Of a DNA stretch of 64,000 nt, positions 10,688-25,600 are shown one piece after another. Source of the stretch: Bemisia tabaci (taxonomy: Eukaryota; Arthropoda; Insecta; Hemiptera; Aleyrodidae); assembly GCF_918797505.1 (NCBI RefSeq), contig NC_092798.1:49746985-49810984 (forward strand), in the 5' to 3' direction. The translations under genes were made by a program, and so were the position numbers. The notes under the pieces were generated by a model. The model was given only the letters and a program-made list of their open reading frames with translations. It ran no database searches and was not told where the DNA came from. How positions within the stretch are numbered: the stretch's first letter is position 1; each line of letters begins with the position of its first letter.

Positions 10688-13600
10688 GTAAGTTTCAAAT
10701 TTCCATCTTTTTTTTATGTTTTAGGTTGCTTGAAGATGTCGTCAGACTGATAGAAGTTCTGCAAAAATGGACTCAGGACCAATACACTATACAAATTGTG
10801 AAATCTCTGGGTCTTAGGATGTTTAATCTCTCTTTCTGCCATGATAACAGCTGGAAATCATGTTCGTGAATTTCCGGCCAGGAGGTCTTACCCCATGAAA
10901 TTCCATCGATTGCAACCTCCTACGCATATCGCACCTGAGAATGGTCCTATGTATCTATATTACCTTTAATCCTTACTATTTTTTACTATTTTTCTCGTTT
11001 TCAAAGGATCCTGGATTTAGGGTCACTTCCTGCAAATTGCGCCTTCTCTTGAAAAACAACGTCTTTGCATATCGATGGTTAACGAACAAAACTGCCTATC
11101 TGACGACTTTGCAGAACGAAGAAAAAATTCGCCCTTTTTGTAATTTTAAGGCTAGATTTGCAATTTTTTCATACGTTACAGCGTTATGGCAGCGCTCTCT
11201 TACGGAATTGGAAAAAACTAAATCCACCAGCTCACGTATTTTATACTGCAGAATGCGGCGAATTCACTTACTAATTTTTTTTCAAAATTGTCACTTAGGT
11301 GGTATTGTCTGTTAGTCCCCGATATCTTAAAATCCCTCTTCCCCTCCACGTCGCCGATACTTTTTAACCAACCATTTCTCATTATATCTCTTCGTTATAT
11401 TTATCTATGAATTATTTATTTATTCGGTTTTCATTTCTGCTCGTTTGAATAGTTCCATTTCTACCCCAACGGTTGGTTCATTCGATGGTTGGTTCGATAA
11501 CTTATGCGAGGACCCTCGAGTTCCGGGTTAGCCCAATGCTGAAAGGGCGGATTTGATAGGGCACATTGTCATATGGACGACCGAAATCTCCGCTCGAGAG
11601 AGGGAAAGGGCCCCAAGTTGCCGAAAGAAAACCATATGGGGATCGGAAAACTTGTTACCAACTCAAGTATGTCGGCATGTAAACGAGCGCTTTCAACTTT
11701 CGCGCGCTGATGTCAAGTCACTGACGAATATCGAGAAATGACGTCATAACCCCGTCGGATGAAAAAATGATACTTACTAGGCGAATTTTAACGACTGGGT
11801 TCGATTAATGTTTTGGATAGATGACTGTTGTATCACCGTTAGGGTTAGGACCAATCAAAATCGAGTATCTAATTTTCAACGAAATCATAAAGAAAATGAG
11901 CCAAACCCTGGATTAGGTAAAAAAAAATCGCCGACTGACTATTGCAACACAATTTATCTACGATGTAACAACTCTAATAAATTATAATACAAATATACAA
12001 AAATATGTGCACTTTTCTTACTTTTTTTCATCGCCATCACCTCACCGTTTTTTTGTTGCTCAGTTGTTTTTGCTGCACAGGACGCCGCCATTTTGGAAAA
12101 ATAGGTTTCTAGACTAGTAGATTAGGTTTGAAAAAAAAGTTCTTCATTAGGATTAGGTCAGAAAAGTCAACCAAACTTACTCGCTATTGGTGCTGAGATT
12201 ACCAAACCGTGTATCTCAGATTGCTGATCTCGATGAAAAACGCTCCTCCGTTCACTTTTTCAAAGAAAGCTTAATAGAGGCCTAGCCATCCTTTCGGCTG
12301 TTTTTTAGTTTTTTATTTCTTCGTCCCTTCAAAAATATTCTCTAGAAATAGAGAACATCTGATGGGTCATCCCGAAAGTCTTGCGCGTTTAGCTCTCATT
12401 TTGACACAATTTTTGGCTCATCGGTAAATACACTTACGCACATAGGGTAACGAACGACACATACGTTGTCTCTAAACTGAGCCTGACACTGCAGCTACGA
12501 ATTGCAAGATGTATTCAAATATAAATATTTGACCAATCATCATATAAATAATCCCTGAGAAATTGAATTCGACAATTTCTGATTGTTCAACGTAATTTGC
12601 ATAAATAATTTTTGTTGTAACAACATGTTTTGTGATGCCTTCATCCTCGTCTCGTCCAAAATTTACATGGATCTTTTCATGAAAGTTCTTCCCAACACGT
12701 TGATAATCGTCTAGGTTGCGTTGGGGGAGGGGGTGGGAGGCAGATCCGATAGCGGGAAAACGAGTCAATGCGGCCTTTTCCATCAGACCCTGTCGCAAAG
12801 GAACGGTGAGAGCCGTCGTCTGGGCTGCCCGAAGGCATCCGCTCTCTCCCGGCCTCCCAACGTAGATTAATGATCTGACCAGATGTTCATTTTTCTTTGC
12901 TCCAGCCCGGCTAAGGGTAACGTACCCCCGCTTGTAGTACAGTCAAGCTCGCTTTAACTATTATTCATCTTTGGATACTCCATCGGCTCTAGTTTCAGCC
13001 CCCTCGCATATGTTTTCCGCCCCCCTTCCCCTACGCCCAAGCCTGAGGCCCTCGCTTGGCAGCTAGGACGAAATTGGTTTGTTTAACAAGAGCCGCCTGA
13101 TACTCCTGCCAGTCTTCCCCCCTCGTGTGTTCCAGATTTTTGGAGGGAAATGCGCTTTATTTGATAAGCGGGAGGAAAGAGGCGAGGCTTGACAGAAAAC
13201 GCGTATTTTTGACAGGGTCTGATGGAGATATAACAAATTTACGTATTTTTTTTAATAATATCTTATAAGATGCCCCTCCGATGGGTGACTGGACACGGAA
13301 CTGAAAGAAAACGTCATATTGACGGGGAAACTAACCGACCACGTATCTCGTCCGCGACGCTTAAAAATATCCGCTCCATTTTATTTTTTTGAAGGAGAAC
13401 AACTCAATATCATTTCTTGAAATTTTCTCAGAGTTTTTTCCACATAAGAAGGAAAAAACACGGAAGATTTCAAAAATTGACGTTGAGTTGTTTTGCACTT
13501 AAAAAATAAGATAAGACATGAAGTCCGCAACGTCGCAAAACTGAGATACATGGTATGGTAGTTTCTTTAGTTGATATGTTTCCTCTTCCAGGTTCAATCT

Positions 13601-16600
13601 AGAAACTCGAGGACAAATCTTTTCAAATCGCCTTCAATTCAAAATGATACTACTCGACCATCGCTCGAGTTGAAATAGTTGTATGCTTGCGCCTGCAGAA
13701 ATTTCTCGTTATCCCAGCCTCTTTTGCATTGTGAGAGTGCTTGCTAGCGCAATTTCAATCACTGTGGCTTAGGAAAAAATGGTAATTTGTAAGTTTTCAT
13801 GAAATTGTGCTATATTTTACGAGTCAGGACTCGCAGCAAGATGTTGTTGGACTTTATGTTGTCCACTTGTGAGAATTAGAGTTAACGAAATTGAATCACG
13901 TGATGATCAAAGGTGATCGGTCGTCAACCTTTTTCACAGGAGGTCCATGCTGTCTCCTCCCAGGAGGAATTCAACCGAAAACCCGATTGGCCAACCGATC
14001 ATCTGCCATCCTCCGCATTTGTCCATACCAGAAAAGGTTGGATCTGATATCTTGCACGATGTCATTTTTCACCCCAATTACCTCACGTACCTTTTAATCT
14101 CGGATACGCTGTCATCTCAAGATTCAAACAGAATATTCAAACATACTGTTCATTTACTCACAAACTTGATTACTATCATGCTTCATTTTCTCAAATTTGA
14201 TTTCCCATGACATGTTACAATCTCTCTAAAAATATGAAGGAGGTCTCATCGTAATACGAGGGGCGTTCAATAAGTAAGTATCCCCCCCTCTCTAAAATCC
14301 ATAAGAATGGACCAATTTTAAAAAACTTGGGCTCAAAATCTTCCTTAGGATATTTTGAGTTCAACAAAACAAACCGCAACAAAATCGGACTATATGCGGC
14401 CGAACGCGAGCCGTTTGAACGCGCCGAGGAGCTCGACGCTCCCGCCGAATCTGCGAGGATTTGAAGTCCGCTACAGGAGAAGAGCTTCTCTGCCAAAGCC
14501 TCAGTCGTTCATCACTGACGAAAAATCAAAAAAATTTTTGTAGAATAAGGGGCTTCCGATATCCATTGATAAACTGGAGGGGTATTTATTACATTTTGTG
14601 AGGAAAAAGTAAGGAACATTTGGACTGCATTTTGCAATAAGAAACGACAATTTCTGGCTCATAACTAAGCATACCTATCTGCACAGGGAAACTATTGACT
14701 CTCATATTGTTTGTTGTTTCTATAATGAGCCAAAAAATTTTGTTCCTAACCGAAAAATAATTCTCTTTTTTTTTTTCATGCTTAAAATTTTATGATGGAC
14801 TGATTTTGTGGATTTGTCCTCGGAAGGACAGGATTGATCCCCTTAAAAGTTCAAAGTAACAAAAAGTTGAGAAAACATTGTATGAGTTGAAGAGGATAAA
14901 AGAACATGTGAGTAAGGTCGGTAGTAAGTAGGAGAAAACGATGAAGAATAAGGAGGGGAAAAACAAGTAAAATAAGAATGTAGAATAGGAGAACGGATGA
15001 AAGAAATCAAGAAATGAACAGGTATACGAAGACATTATTGCAGAATGGGGGGGAGGGGAGGGTCGGGGGTTGGAGGAGAGAGATCCCGTCTCATGGAGTC
15101 TGAGGGCGCTCAAGTTAGGTAAAACAAGACACATTAATGCGTGTCATTAAAAAGATTTAGTTATCTCATCAGATGCTCAAAACAAGGTCAATTTCTAGGG
15201 AGCCCGGATGGTCGCGCATTTATGGTGCATTTAAAATTCCGGGTTACAATCAGGTGCAGGCGATGCAACACATTAGTGCGATCTTGAGCACGGTTCCCCA
15301 GCTAATTATACTCCTTCATTGCTGCCGTGTTAAGGAAAAACGCCGTATGAACATTAGAGCGTTGCCATATATCTTCGGGTAATTCAAGATTTTTTTGATG
15401 AATTGTAAAATTTTATTTTGAATATTTTGGAGAGCTTTCTTCTCGGTTGCGCAGTGAGAGTGTCGCAGACCAATATAGATTTATACATTTTGTCAATTGC
15501 TCGAATTTCCTAGCTTTCTTAAGAGGTTTAAAAAATGTATTTTACAAAATTTCAAATTGAAAACAAGGTTTAAATACCAGTACATTTAAAATTCGGCATT
15601 TTAAAATTTTCTATGACATTATTCACTGCCTTTAAAAAATCTGTATTTTAGGAAGGTATCAAATAATTTTCAGCGTGTTCACGCATCGCTTACAACTCTG
15701 AACTATTAACAATTTTATAGAGGATTTTTAAGGGAATATTTGGTACATTTGCACGTTTAACATTTTTTTTTTTTTTTTTTTTTTTGTAAGGGGGAAAAAG
15801 TGGCCACTAGAAAAGTCATGAATTAAATTAGTGCATTACATATTTCTTTTTAAAATTTTACGAGGACAACTAACAAGTGACACAGCGGAAAGTCACGAAA
15901 TCAACTCTTCAACAAAATATAGGTGTTAAAATATGAATGACTAATTCGCATAGCTCAACTTGCATTTTATCTGTGTTAAAATTGCTCGATTATATATCGT
16001 TCAGGAATTGATTCCTGAAATTTCCGTCGTTTGAATAATTGTTTACGTAATGTTTCAGAGAAAACATATGCCGGATTTTCCCCGCAGTTCTCCTAAATTT
16101 AATTACCGAACATACTTGATCATCCCGAGAAGTTAAGCATCAGAAAGTCCACAGTTAAGCATCAGAAAGTCTATTGGCTTCTCGCGGTGGGCCTGATACG
16201 TGTATGATGTTATACTATTTTCAAAACTCATGAATTTTCCCGTTTTTCCTAAGTCACAGTGGTAAAAATTGCGTTGGCAAACACTCTCACAATGCAAGAG
16301 AGGCTTGAAAAACGTGGAATTGTTTGCAGGCGCAAGGATACAACTATTTCACCTCGAGGGATGGTCGGGTGGTATCATGGAAATTGAAGGCGTTTTGGAA
16401 GACAAAATTGAAGGGGTTTCGTTCCTCGACTGCATGTACTTACTTCAGAGGAGGGTTATGGCAAATTATGAATTAAAAGAGTATGTAACACGTTTTCTCC
16501 TCGAAATTTCACGAGAAATACGATATGTATCACACAATGGTAAGTCTAGAAATCAACTCATAAACAAGATTTGAGTGTTACTAATAAACATTTGACTTAA

Positions 16601-19600
16601 GGTAAAAGTACAAATGACTTCATTAGCATTTTCTAACTTCCATTCAATCCATGTTTTAATTACTTCTTAATAACTATAGTTTAGGAGTCGATTTTCATCT
16701 TTTCTGTCGTGAGGATCATTTTTTGCGTAAAATTATGAAGGAAAAAATGTGACTTTTTTTCAGTTTTGACTACCAGTGACTCGTTGACTGTCTCACTTGG
16801 GTTTGAAAAACTTCCTGATTTACTGAAACTTTTAGCCTACCACACTAGTTTAATATTTTAAGGAAAAACATTCATAAATTCCCCCGAAAATATTTGTGAA
16901 ATATATATTTAATATAATATCATATTTATTAAATATATATAAGTGCTGTTTTATTAGTACAGCACCATTAATAGCCTAAGATGCTGAGTGTCTTTGAATA
17001 AATTATCTAACTAAAAATCCATACAATTCCACTAACATACGATGAACCCAATGTCACAACCAAACCACTGAAACTTATTGCCTCCCTTAATTTAAAAATC
17101 TAAATTTTTGTATATACACCCATCCCAAATTCTTTGTAAAGACGTTAATATCCTAAAATTCTGAATGACTATAAAAAAAAAATAACTAGCTAACTAAATA
17201 TTATAAGATATATTTTTCTTAACTTCCTCTTTGCTAATGTTCGGTTACTTCAATGGAGGAGAAGCGGCAAGTCTCGAATGTTCATACGACGTTCTTTCTT
17301 AACGCGGCAGCATTGCTGCATAACTCCTGAGAATCTCTATTCTTAGCGCGGCCTTTTTAAACTAATGTATCTCCTGGAGGATGTTACCTGAAAGGCTTGC
17401 TGTGTGCGTGGAAGCACGCTTATGAGAAGCAATTTATGGATCATGTCTTCGAATATAAATGCGCACGACGATCATTATGAATTATAATCAAGCACTAAAA
17501 GCGGAGCTTTTATAGGATGTCTCTCGTCGCTCAGCAATTAAATTTATTCGACGAGAAAAAACTTGAGAGTCGGGCTTAAAGAGATTTTCTCACGGTAGGA
17601 TGAGGTGTGAAAATACTGTTTCCGGCATAAATGCTGCTAATTACGTCAGAATTAGTGTTTTCATTGATGGTTTGGATGCCCTCCACACCCCGCTGATTTT
17701 GAATTGACACTGATGAAAGCAGGTGGTATCGTGACATTGAAAGCAGCAACTTTGCGCGCCTTCATTTTTAAGATAGACAACACGAGCTGTTTTCGAAGTC
17801 GAATAGTTGAATTTCAACGGAGAAATTCCCAAAGACAAAGAGGTAACATTAGTTTCCGGCGTTCTGAACAGTTCCTTGCAAAGGATTCAAAACATTTACC
17901 ATCTCGATGAAGACTTAGCACGAAGTGAACAATTCCATGTTTTTTGAAAAGTTTTAGGTAGGTCCAGACCTACCTGGATATTTGCAAGATCCGCAATTTT
18001 TTATACCGGAATTCGTAACCATTTGGTCGCGAATCACTTAAATCTATTTTTTTCTCTTTTTAATCCATTTTCGTAAGTTATAATGCTGCTATGATGTCAT
18101 TAACTTCTCCATTTTCATATTTCTTCTTATCTCACATATCTTCTCTCTCCTCCTTTCAGCTCCATCCTTTCTATCAGGGTAACATTGCATAGTTTCAACC
18201 TACCCAAAAACTGATTGTCAGAATCAAGCATCGAAATTTGAAATTTTATTTAAATATTCTATTTCCAACCTCTTTAGATGGCTCATTCTACTGTGCGCCG
18301 CACACCGGATCGGATCAATTAGAGAGGTTGGACTTGAAATGTTTAACTACAATTGCAAATTTTGATGTTTAAATCGTCATATTTTGAATTATTAGAAGTG
18401 CATCCGAAAGAAAATTTTACGAGAAAACCATTGAGACCACTTTTAAAACCTCCACGTCTTGTAATAATGGAGTTACGAGCTTTTAAAGTTTCCAAATTTT
18501 GTCCGACATCTCCAATTGTCTCGTTCCATTGTGCGGTGGCACCCACGTCGAGCCCCGCGAAGAACGACGTCCCCGGAGCGATCTCCAAGTGGCGGACGTC
18601 GCCGAGTTCACGACCTAACCCAGATCAACGTCACGTTATCACGTCGTCGCCGTTATCGTCGGCGGGATTAACTCATCGGCTCCCGCCGGGGTCGGGTCCC
18701 GGGCCCGGGTAATTTGAATGACGTTTCATCGACGATCGTTCCCGGTTCCCGTCGATCAATTCCGCCGCGACCGCCGCCGCCGCCCGGGCCCGACACGGCA
18801 AATCTCGTGCCCATCACCACCGCCACCAGGAGATATCAATTGAACAATCCGCCGGGCGTGCTCCGCCTATAAATAAACTTGATTTAAACAACCCGGGCCA
18901 CGCTAATTATTCGGCATACCTCATAATTACCGCCCCCCGTAATTGTAGGTTCGGACCACGTGTTTCGCCCCGCCGTTGCCGGACTCGCCCACCTCGTCGC
19001 AACCACCGGGGTAGGCTCCCGTGCTAGGGAAGAACGCCGCACGAGCCCTTAGACGTTGCCAAGTTTCCTCCGATAAAAACCGAATTTACTGGGAATATTG
19101 TGAAAATTATTTTGCAAAAATTTCAGACAATTTTGTACGCAGTTTAATTTAAAATACCTGAAAATATCAGGTAAAAATATGCATGGATGTAGTCAAAAAT
19201 ACATGTTTTATCGAGGAAAATTTGGCAACTCTCGAATCTTCATACGGCCTTCTTCCTTAGCACGGTAGTAGGTGAGTTTTAAATCCAACGATTTGCAACC
19301 GGTGCACTCAACGTTGCAAAATCGATCGGGTTTACGGTTGTAATGGACGGATTTCGTCTCCCCTCTGACGTAAGGACGTATCTCTTTTCCAACGTGAGCC
19401 CTGTTCTTCGTATAAAAACATGCTTTCTAAGGGTCGTGTGGAAATCGAGGTACGTCGTTACGTCAGCTGGACGATTTATGGTGAAAGGAACTATGCACGT
19501 AGGGTCTGCTTGTGAATTAGTTCCTTTGAGCGTGAATAGGTCTGAGTACGAGTGATGGAGGGCGAGTTTGGCAACGGGGGTTGCACTTCTGAGGTAATTG

Positions 19601-22600
19601 TTTACTATTGGAAATTGCGGTGAGTAGTGTTCGAAGGGGATGTTGTAGGGAAATTGCACCCAATTATTCCCATCCGTCGATCCGTGCTCGGAGCTCTCGC
19701 CGGTGCCTGGTGCACGCCATTTCTGGTTTATTGACTTTTTCAGCGATTCGAGAAAATTTGCGACTTAATCGGCGCGTGAGGATTTCTATAAACCACCCCT
19801 TCTTCCTCCCCTTGGCTGACGTTGATAAGCGGGGATTGGGTGGTGGAACTCGCTCGCCGTATGTTCAGACTAAAGCGTCCAGCCCACTATCAAACTGGGG
19901 CTCTCTAACTGGCACCAATTCTTCTATTTCTCAGCCATTTCTGCACGGAATTCCTTGAAAATTTCAAGATCTGATCTGCGATGTATCCCAAATACGTCGG
20001 TTACCTTCAAATAATCGTCGGGCCGACGATCTTTGAAAGGCAACAGTCAACAGTTCCATCGATGAGCCTCTTTGAAGCCCCTAGTTTGAAGGTGGGCTTG
20101 ACGCTTTCAGTCGAATAGATGGATTCAGCTTGAATCAGCCTAGCTGTGTTTCGTATCGCCGAACATTCGTCTAGTGTTCCAATTTTCATTTTTATGTTTC
20201 AACAGATAGCCGTATGTGCTATCTTCTGTATGTGGTTGTGATTGCATTTTTTAATTCGTGCATCCTGTTCATCACGTCATTATCTTTCAGAAAAATAAAT
20301 TCACGTTCATGATTTATCGACCCATTCTGTCTTGCTAAGAGAAACCGCCGCATGAGCATTCGAATGTTTGCTCTCAGGAAAATATATTTGAAGATAGTTA
20401 TGTATATTCTTCCTGGAAATTTTCAGACATTTTAGATCAAATTAAAAACAAAATTCTTTGAAAAATTCGAAGAGGAACTCTTACAAATTCCCCAAAAAAT
20501 CGTAATTTTTCAAAGGAAGTTCGGCAACGTCTGAAGGCTTATACGGCGTTTTTCCTCATCACTTAGCAACATTTGAACGCATTCCTCCTTGGCCAAGGGA
20601 GCAAATACCGCGAAACCACCACCTTGGCCTCAACCGAAAGTTCGTTAAGTCGGGCTCGGAGCCTTATATTTCATTTAAATGAGAGCATTCGATCCCGGAT
20701 CGACAAGCCGCGCCGTAACAAGCGAATCGTTCCGAACGGCTACGTTTGAAAAATGCCGGGGAGGAAAGTGGAAACCGCAGCCGACAGGGAACGCGGAATG
20801 CGGAGCGGGAGCGCACGAGGCATACTAATTGTGTGTTGCGCGCAATCAAACCCGCTGCAGGAGCCAACGTCAGCACTTTAACTTATGAACTAATCGGAAA
20901 GACCGTGTGCGAGCGCAGCACGGTGGCTCTAGAGTCCCTTCATACTGAGAATCAAGACAACACCCCCACATGGAGTCACAAACGGGAATAAAGATTACAC
21001 AAATTGAACGTTTTCCGTAATCTTTGATCGGCCCATTCTCAAATTCCTTTCTCCGTTCCTTCTCTCATTCCGTTTGTTCCTTGCCGAACCCGTAATTCCC
21101 TGGTCCATTCCAGATTATAATCTTTGCAATCGATGAAAATGTAATCTTTATTCCCGTTTGTGACACTGTGAAGGCCTAAAATACGGGAACCAATCAGAAA
21201 TGGATTCACATTGTCTTGACTCTTAGTATAAAGGGACTCTAGGTGGCTCGAGCCAATAGGGGAGGTCGCACAAAATTTCGAAACTTTAAACGCTTATAAC
21301 TCCGCTTATACAAAACTTTGAGGTTCTGAAAGTGGTTTCATTGGTTTTCTCGTGAAATTTTCTTCTGAACCAACCCCTTGAAATTTAAAATTTGGCGAGA
21401 TAAACATCAAAATTTGCAGTTTTAGTCGAAAATTTCTTGTGCGACCTCTCTGATCGACTCGGTCCACTGTGCGGCGAGCGAGGATCCCGCTTGAGCGAGG
21501 AGCTGGAATTTAGTGTTTAATTAAGTAATTGCTTTCAACGAGACGGAGACCGGTTCGAACGGGGAACCTACGCGGAACATGATCGCTCCCCTCGGGCCCG
21601 AGTCAAGACGGTCGCCGCCGTTCGGGTTTCATCTATATTGCACGAGCTTCTAAAGAGAGCTCGTCTTTTTCTGACCGATCGTTTGATGCCCGCTTGAGCC
21701 GAGTTATTGGTAATCGAATTGGAAATTTCGTTCAGAGCCGGATCTGACCAGACCTCTTTTTATGGATTCGCAATTTTCCGCTTTCAAAAATGTTGACATT
21801 TTGATACGTTTTTCCTAACATATTCGGCGCCTACAGCGAGCTGATTATTGAAGTCGATACACAAAGCCATACACAAAAATGACATACGGAGTTTGGAAGG
21901 ATCCGAATGGTTGAAATGTGTGTTTCCTATAGACTAAGGGAGAAAATGATGGATTAACTGTCTGGTTTCTAGTGGGTTGCCGTTAGTTAGTCTATTACCT
22001 ACCACCTCTGTCCATCGCAACTACCCGCCTCCACCAATAGGATCCCTCCATATCCCTTTTGTTTTCTTTGTCTATAGCTTTGTCTATAATTTCAACAATC
22101 GGCCCACAGGATAGATGATGAAGAGTTGACATTGGCATGTGACATTATTCGAAGGTATTTTAAGTTTTGACCAAAGTTAGGGCCGAAAAAATAATGTAAT
22201 GGGACACATTCTTCCCTCTTTGGGGGGGGGGGGGTTGAATGAAGCAAGAAGTAAGTCGCGTGTATTACGCAGAAAACTGCAGGTACCCGATTGTGGCCCT
22301 TTACGATATATCGATTGATCTGCTATCGAAACCTGAGGAAAGGATCGATAAACAGGTGTTTGCAACGAACTCCTTATAGTAATCGATTCTTTACGGCAGC
22401 TTCAAATAGGTAAACATCGATAATCGATCGTTCACGCCTCGTATTGGTAGCCGGCACCCTGTACGTGACACTTCCCAAGGTAATGTACACTGGAAAAAGA
22501 AAACACATTGGATCTAGAGTCCAGCCTCTTGAAAACATTGACAAGAAAAAGGACTCTTGATTCAATCAGATTTAAGCTTAAATAAAAAGGAAATCTGCTC

Positions 22601-25600
22601 AAATTAAGAGGCCTGGTTCTTGATTTAAGCTTAAATCTGATTGAATCAAGAGTATTTTTTCTTGTCGGTGTTTTTAAGAGTCTGGACTCTAGATCCAATG
22701 TGGTTTTTTTTCCAGTGTATGAAATTAAACCGCATTACTCTCTGTGTAACCTCCAACGGTTGTATATTACTTTTGCGGGAGAGTATTACGATTGCGAGAT
22801 CCTGTATCAACGCTATCTGGGCCGTTGGACGGGTCGAGGCCCTCAGAATTTTCTTTTGAGAGTCTTGGGAAACGAAAACTGCGGTGGCAGCGCCGTCCTA
22901 CCGTGATAGCGAAGAGAGCAATAAGTGAATTTCTGTTATGAGCCCTGATTAGCACACGCATTAATGTGTCCCGAGGTTCATCCCAGCATGCACTTACCGC
23001 TCCCGTCGCAATCACGGCAGCGTAGCGTCGTCGTGTCTGTTCCGTCTTTTGAAAAGGCCGGCACGGATTGAAAGGGGCGAACGGCGAAGAATCGTCGTTA
23101 AAACAGTTACCGAAGATTCCATTATACGGCCTCAAAGCGGGTAATTTCGATCAAAACGTCGTCCCTTTAACGAAAGGGCCTATCTTGATTTCCACATGAG
23201 CCCTGTTCTCCGTATAACTCTATGATTTCCGGGGCTCGTGTGAGAATCGCGATACGCCCTTATGTCAGAGGTGTGACGAAAAGAGGAGCACCGAGCCAGG
23301 CATTTGCGGAGTTGCCGGTACCACGGACGGACTACCTAGAAAAGGTCACAACTCAGATGGAAAAATGTATACTGTACTTACCAATTTTTACTCGCAAAAT
23401 GTGTTTTACCAACATTTTAAGATGTAAATTTCAACAATTTTCCTAAAAGCGGGCTAAATAAGCTGAATTTTGTGGGAAAACACACGGGCATGGAAAGTCA
23501 CACAATCATATAGGTAACATCACACAAAGTTACAACTCAGATGAAAGATTAACTTGCAATATGTATTTTTACGGAAATGTTGGTGAAAATTTGTACAATT
23601 TTCACCAATCACTAGACAATTGGCTGGTTTGAGCATGTATGCTACAGGTTTGTTTTCTCATCACATTTACACGTGAAACACTATATCGATGGTGAAAGTG
23701 TAGAAGTGCGTATCTCGATTTGTGAACGTGCAGTCCTCTGGGGGTTGGACTTCTCCGATGCCAGAAGGGGTATCCCGAGGGTTGGGTCGCTTGGATGTTG
23801 GGGGGGGCAGCCCCAGGTGGGTTTGGCTCCTTGGATGCCAAGGGAGGTACCCCCGGAGGTTTTGCTCCCTATAAATTACGTATCACATTGCTGAAATTCG
23901 TACCCGCTTGCTCGGGCCAATAATTCGCCTTCAATTAGACGGCTATGCAAAATGACTGTCGTGACGCACGAATAGTGGTATTAGAATTTTGCACTAAGAT
24001 TACGAAGTTGATTGAAGGCGCTCTTCTGTATCCTATGTGAGTGGTCCTGTGCAATGATATTGACCAAAAATGTTCATAATTTTGGAGGCTTCGATAGAGC
24101 CGTAATTTAAAAAAATGCCCGGCGCGTATTATTTTGATTATTAAATGATAAAATTTTATTTGTCTGCGTGTCTTATTTCAAAAAAAGAGAGCCCAAACGA
24201 TTCGTTCAGATTGTGGTTTTTATTACCTCTTGTTTTGGTCATCCTATTCTCATGCAATTCTGAGAGTCGCCGTTTACAAGATTGCAGCTTACTCAAAAGT
24301 GGTTGTGAATTCAATAAGTTTCGTACTGAGAAATGAGCTTTCGACTATAAACTGTGAATAATCAGAATTAAAGAAAAGGCATTTCGTCCACTGGTCCAAT
24401 TGAAAGTCATAGAGCGTGGATGGATGGAGCATGGATATGTCGTCCTCCGGGTTTCTACGGTCACTATATAAACGGATACATACAGATGGCTGTAGATTTC
24501 TAACGGTATATTTGCCATCGTGTTGAAGGAAAAATAGAAAAAAAGTATTGCCTATATAATATTTTGAGGGTCCATGCAGAGACGATGTATTCTAGAGACT
24601 CCGCACTGTCATTTTACCTACCCATGCAGTAAAAGTTACTCATGGAAGCCAATTCTCTGATTCACTACTTATTGATGACTCTGACTCACGGTATTGGATC
24701 AACTAAAGCTTCTAAACAAAGTTTTAAGTATAAATAAACTCTCTTTCTAATCTTAATGATCAAAAGCAGGTTCGAAACACTACTATTTGCAGAAATCGGT
24801 ATCTCGTGATCAAATGTCATTTTCCAATCATACAATGCTTAATCTGGCCATATGAGATCAAACTTAAGCTTATCTGATAAGGAATTGTAAGCGTGAAACT
24901 CTTTTTTCAGTCTTTAAATGATCCAAATCCGCCGACAACAGGTTTAAAACACTAATTGCCAAAATGCGTATCTCCTGATGAGGTGTCAATTCTTAGTTCC
25001 GAAGACGCAAATCTCGAAATTTTTGCCGTCTTTTCTAACAGCTCGAGAAATTATTCAAAATGCTGATGGAGTCGGAAGAAACATCTTTTTCATGCTATCG
25101 CCAAGAATTATTTTTTCTTGTTTATGTTTTTTCTCCCTATGAATATCGTAAGACATTGCTGTAATTCGTACCCCGTTGCCTGAAGTCTATGATTCGCCTT
25201 CAAATGGCCAGGTATGCAAAATGACTGCCGTGACGCACGAATAGTTGTATCAGAATTTTGCATTAAGTTTATGGATTGATTTGAAGGCGCTCATCTGCAT
25301 CCATTGTGAGTGGTCTTGTTCAACGGTGTTGACCAAAAAGTTTATAATTTTGGGTTTTAAATCGAGCCGCATATTCTAAAAATGCCGAGGAATATTATTT
25401 TGAAAAAATAATTAGATTGTTTTTGGTCTCTACGTCTTATTTCAAAGAAGAGAGCGCAGGCGGCTGGATCGGATTTTGTATTATAAGTCCCTCGGTTCGG
25501 CATCGTGTTCTGAAGCAAAACTGAAATAGTCGCCGTTTAGAAGATCGCAACTTACTCAAAAACGGTTGTGTATTTAAAAAGTTTCGCACGGATAAAATGA

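Noticed and set aside
14215..14496. 93-codon minus-strand frame ending in YLLIERPSYYD
   Set aside because: The end is translation of a mariner-like terminal repeat; there are no transposase motifs.
18353..18712. 119-codon frame spanning an R4 copy and the GC-rich island
   Set aside because: Half lies in a transposon repeat and no protein motif is seen.
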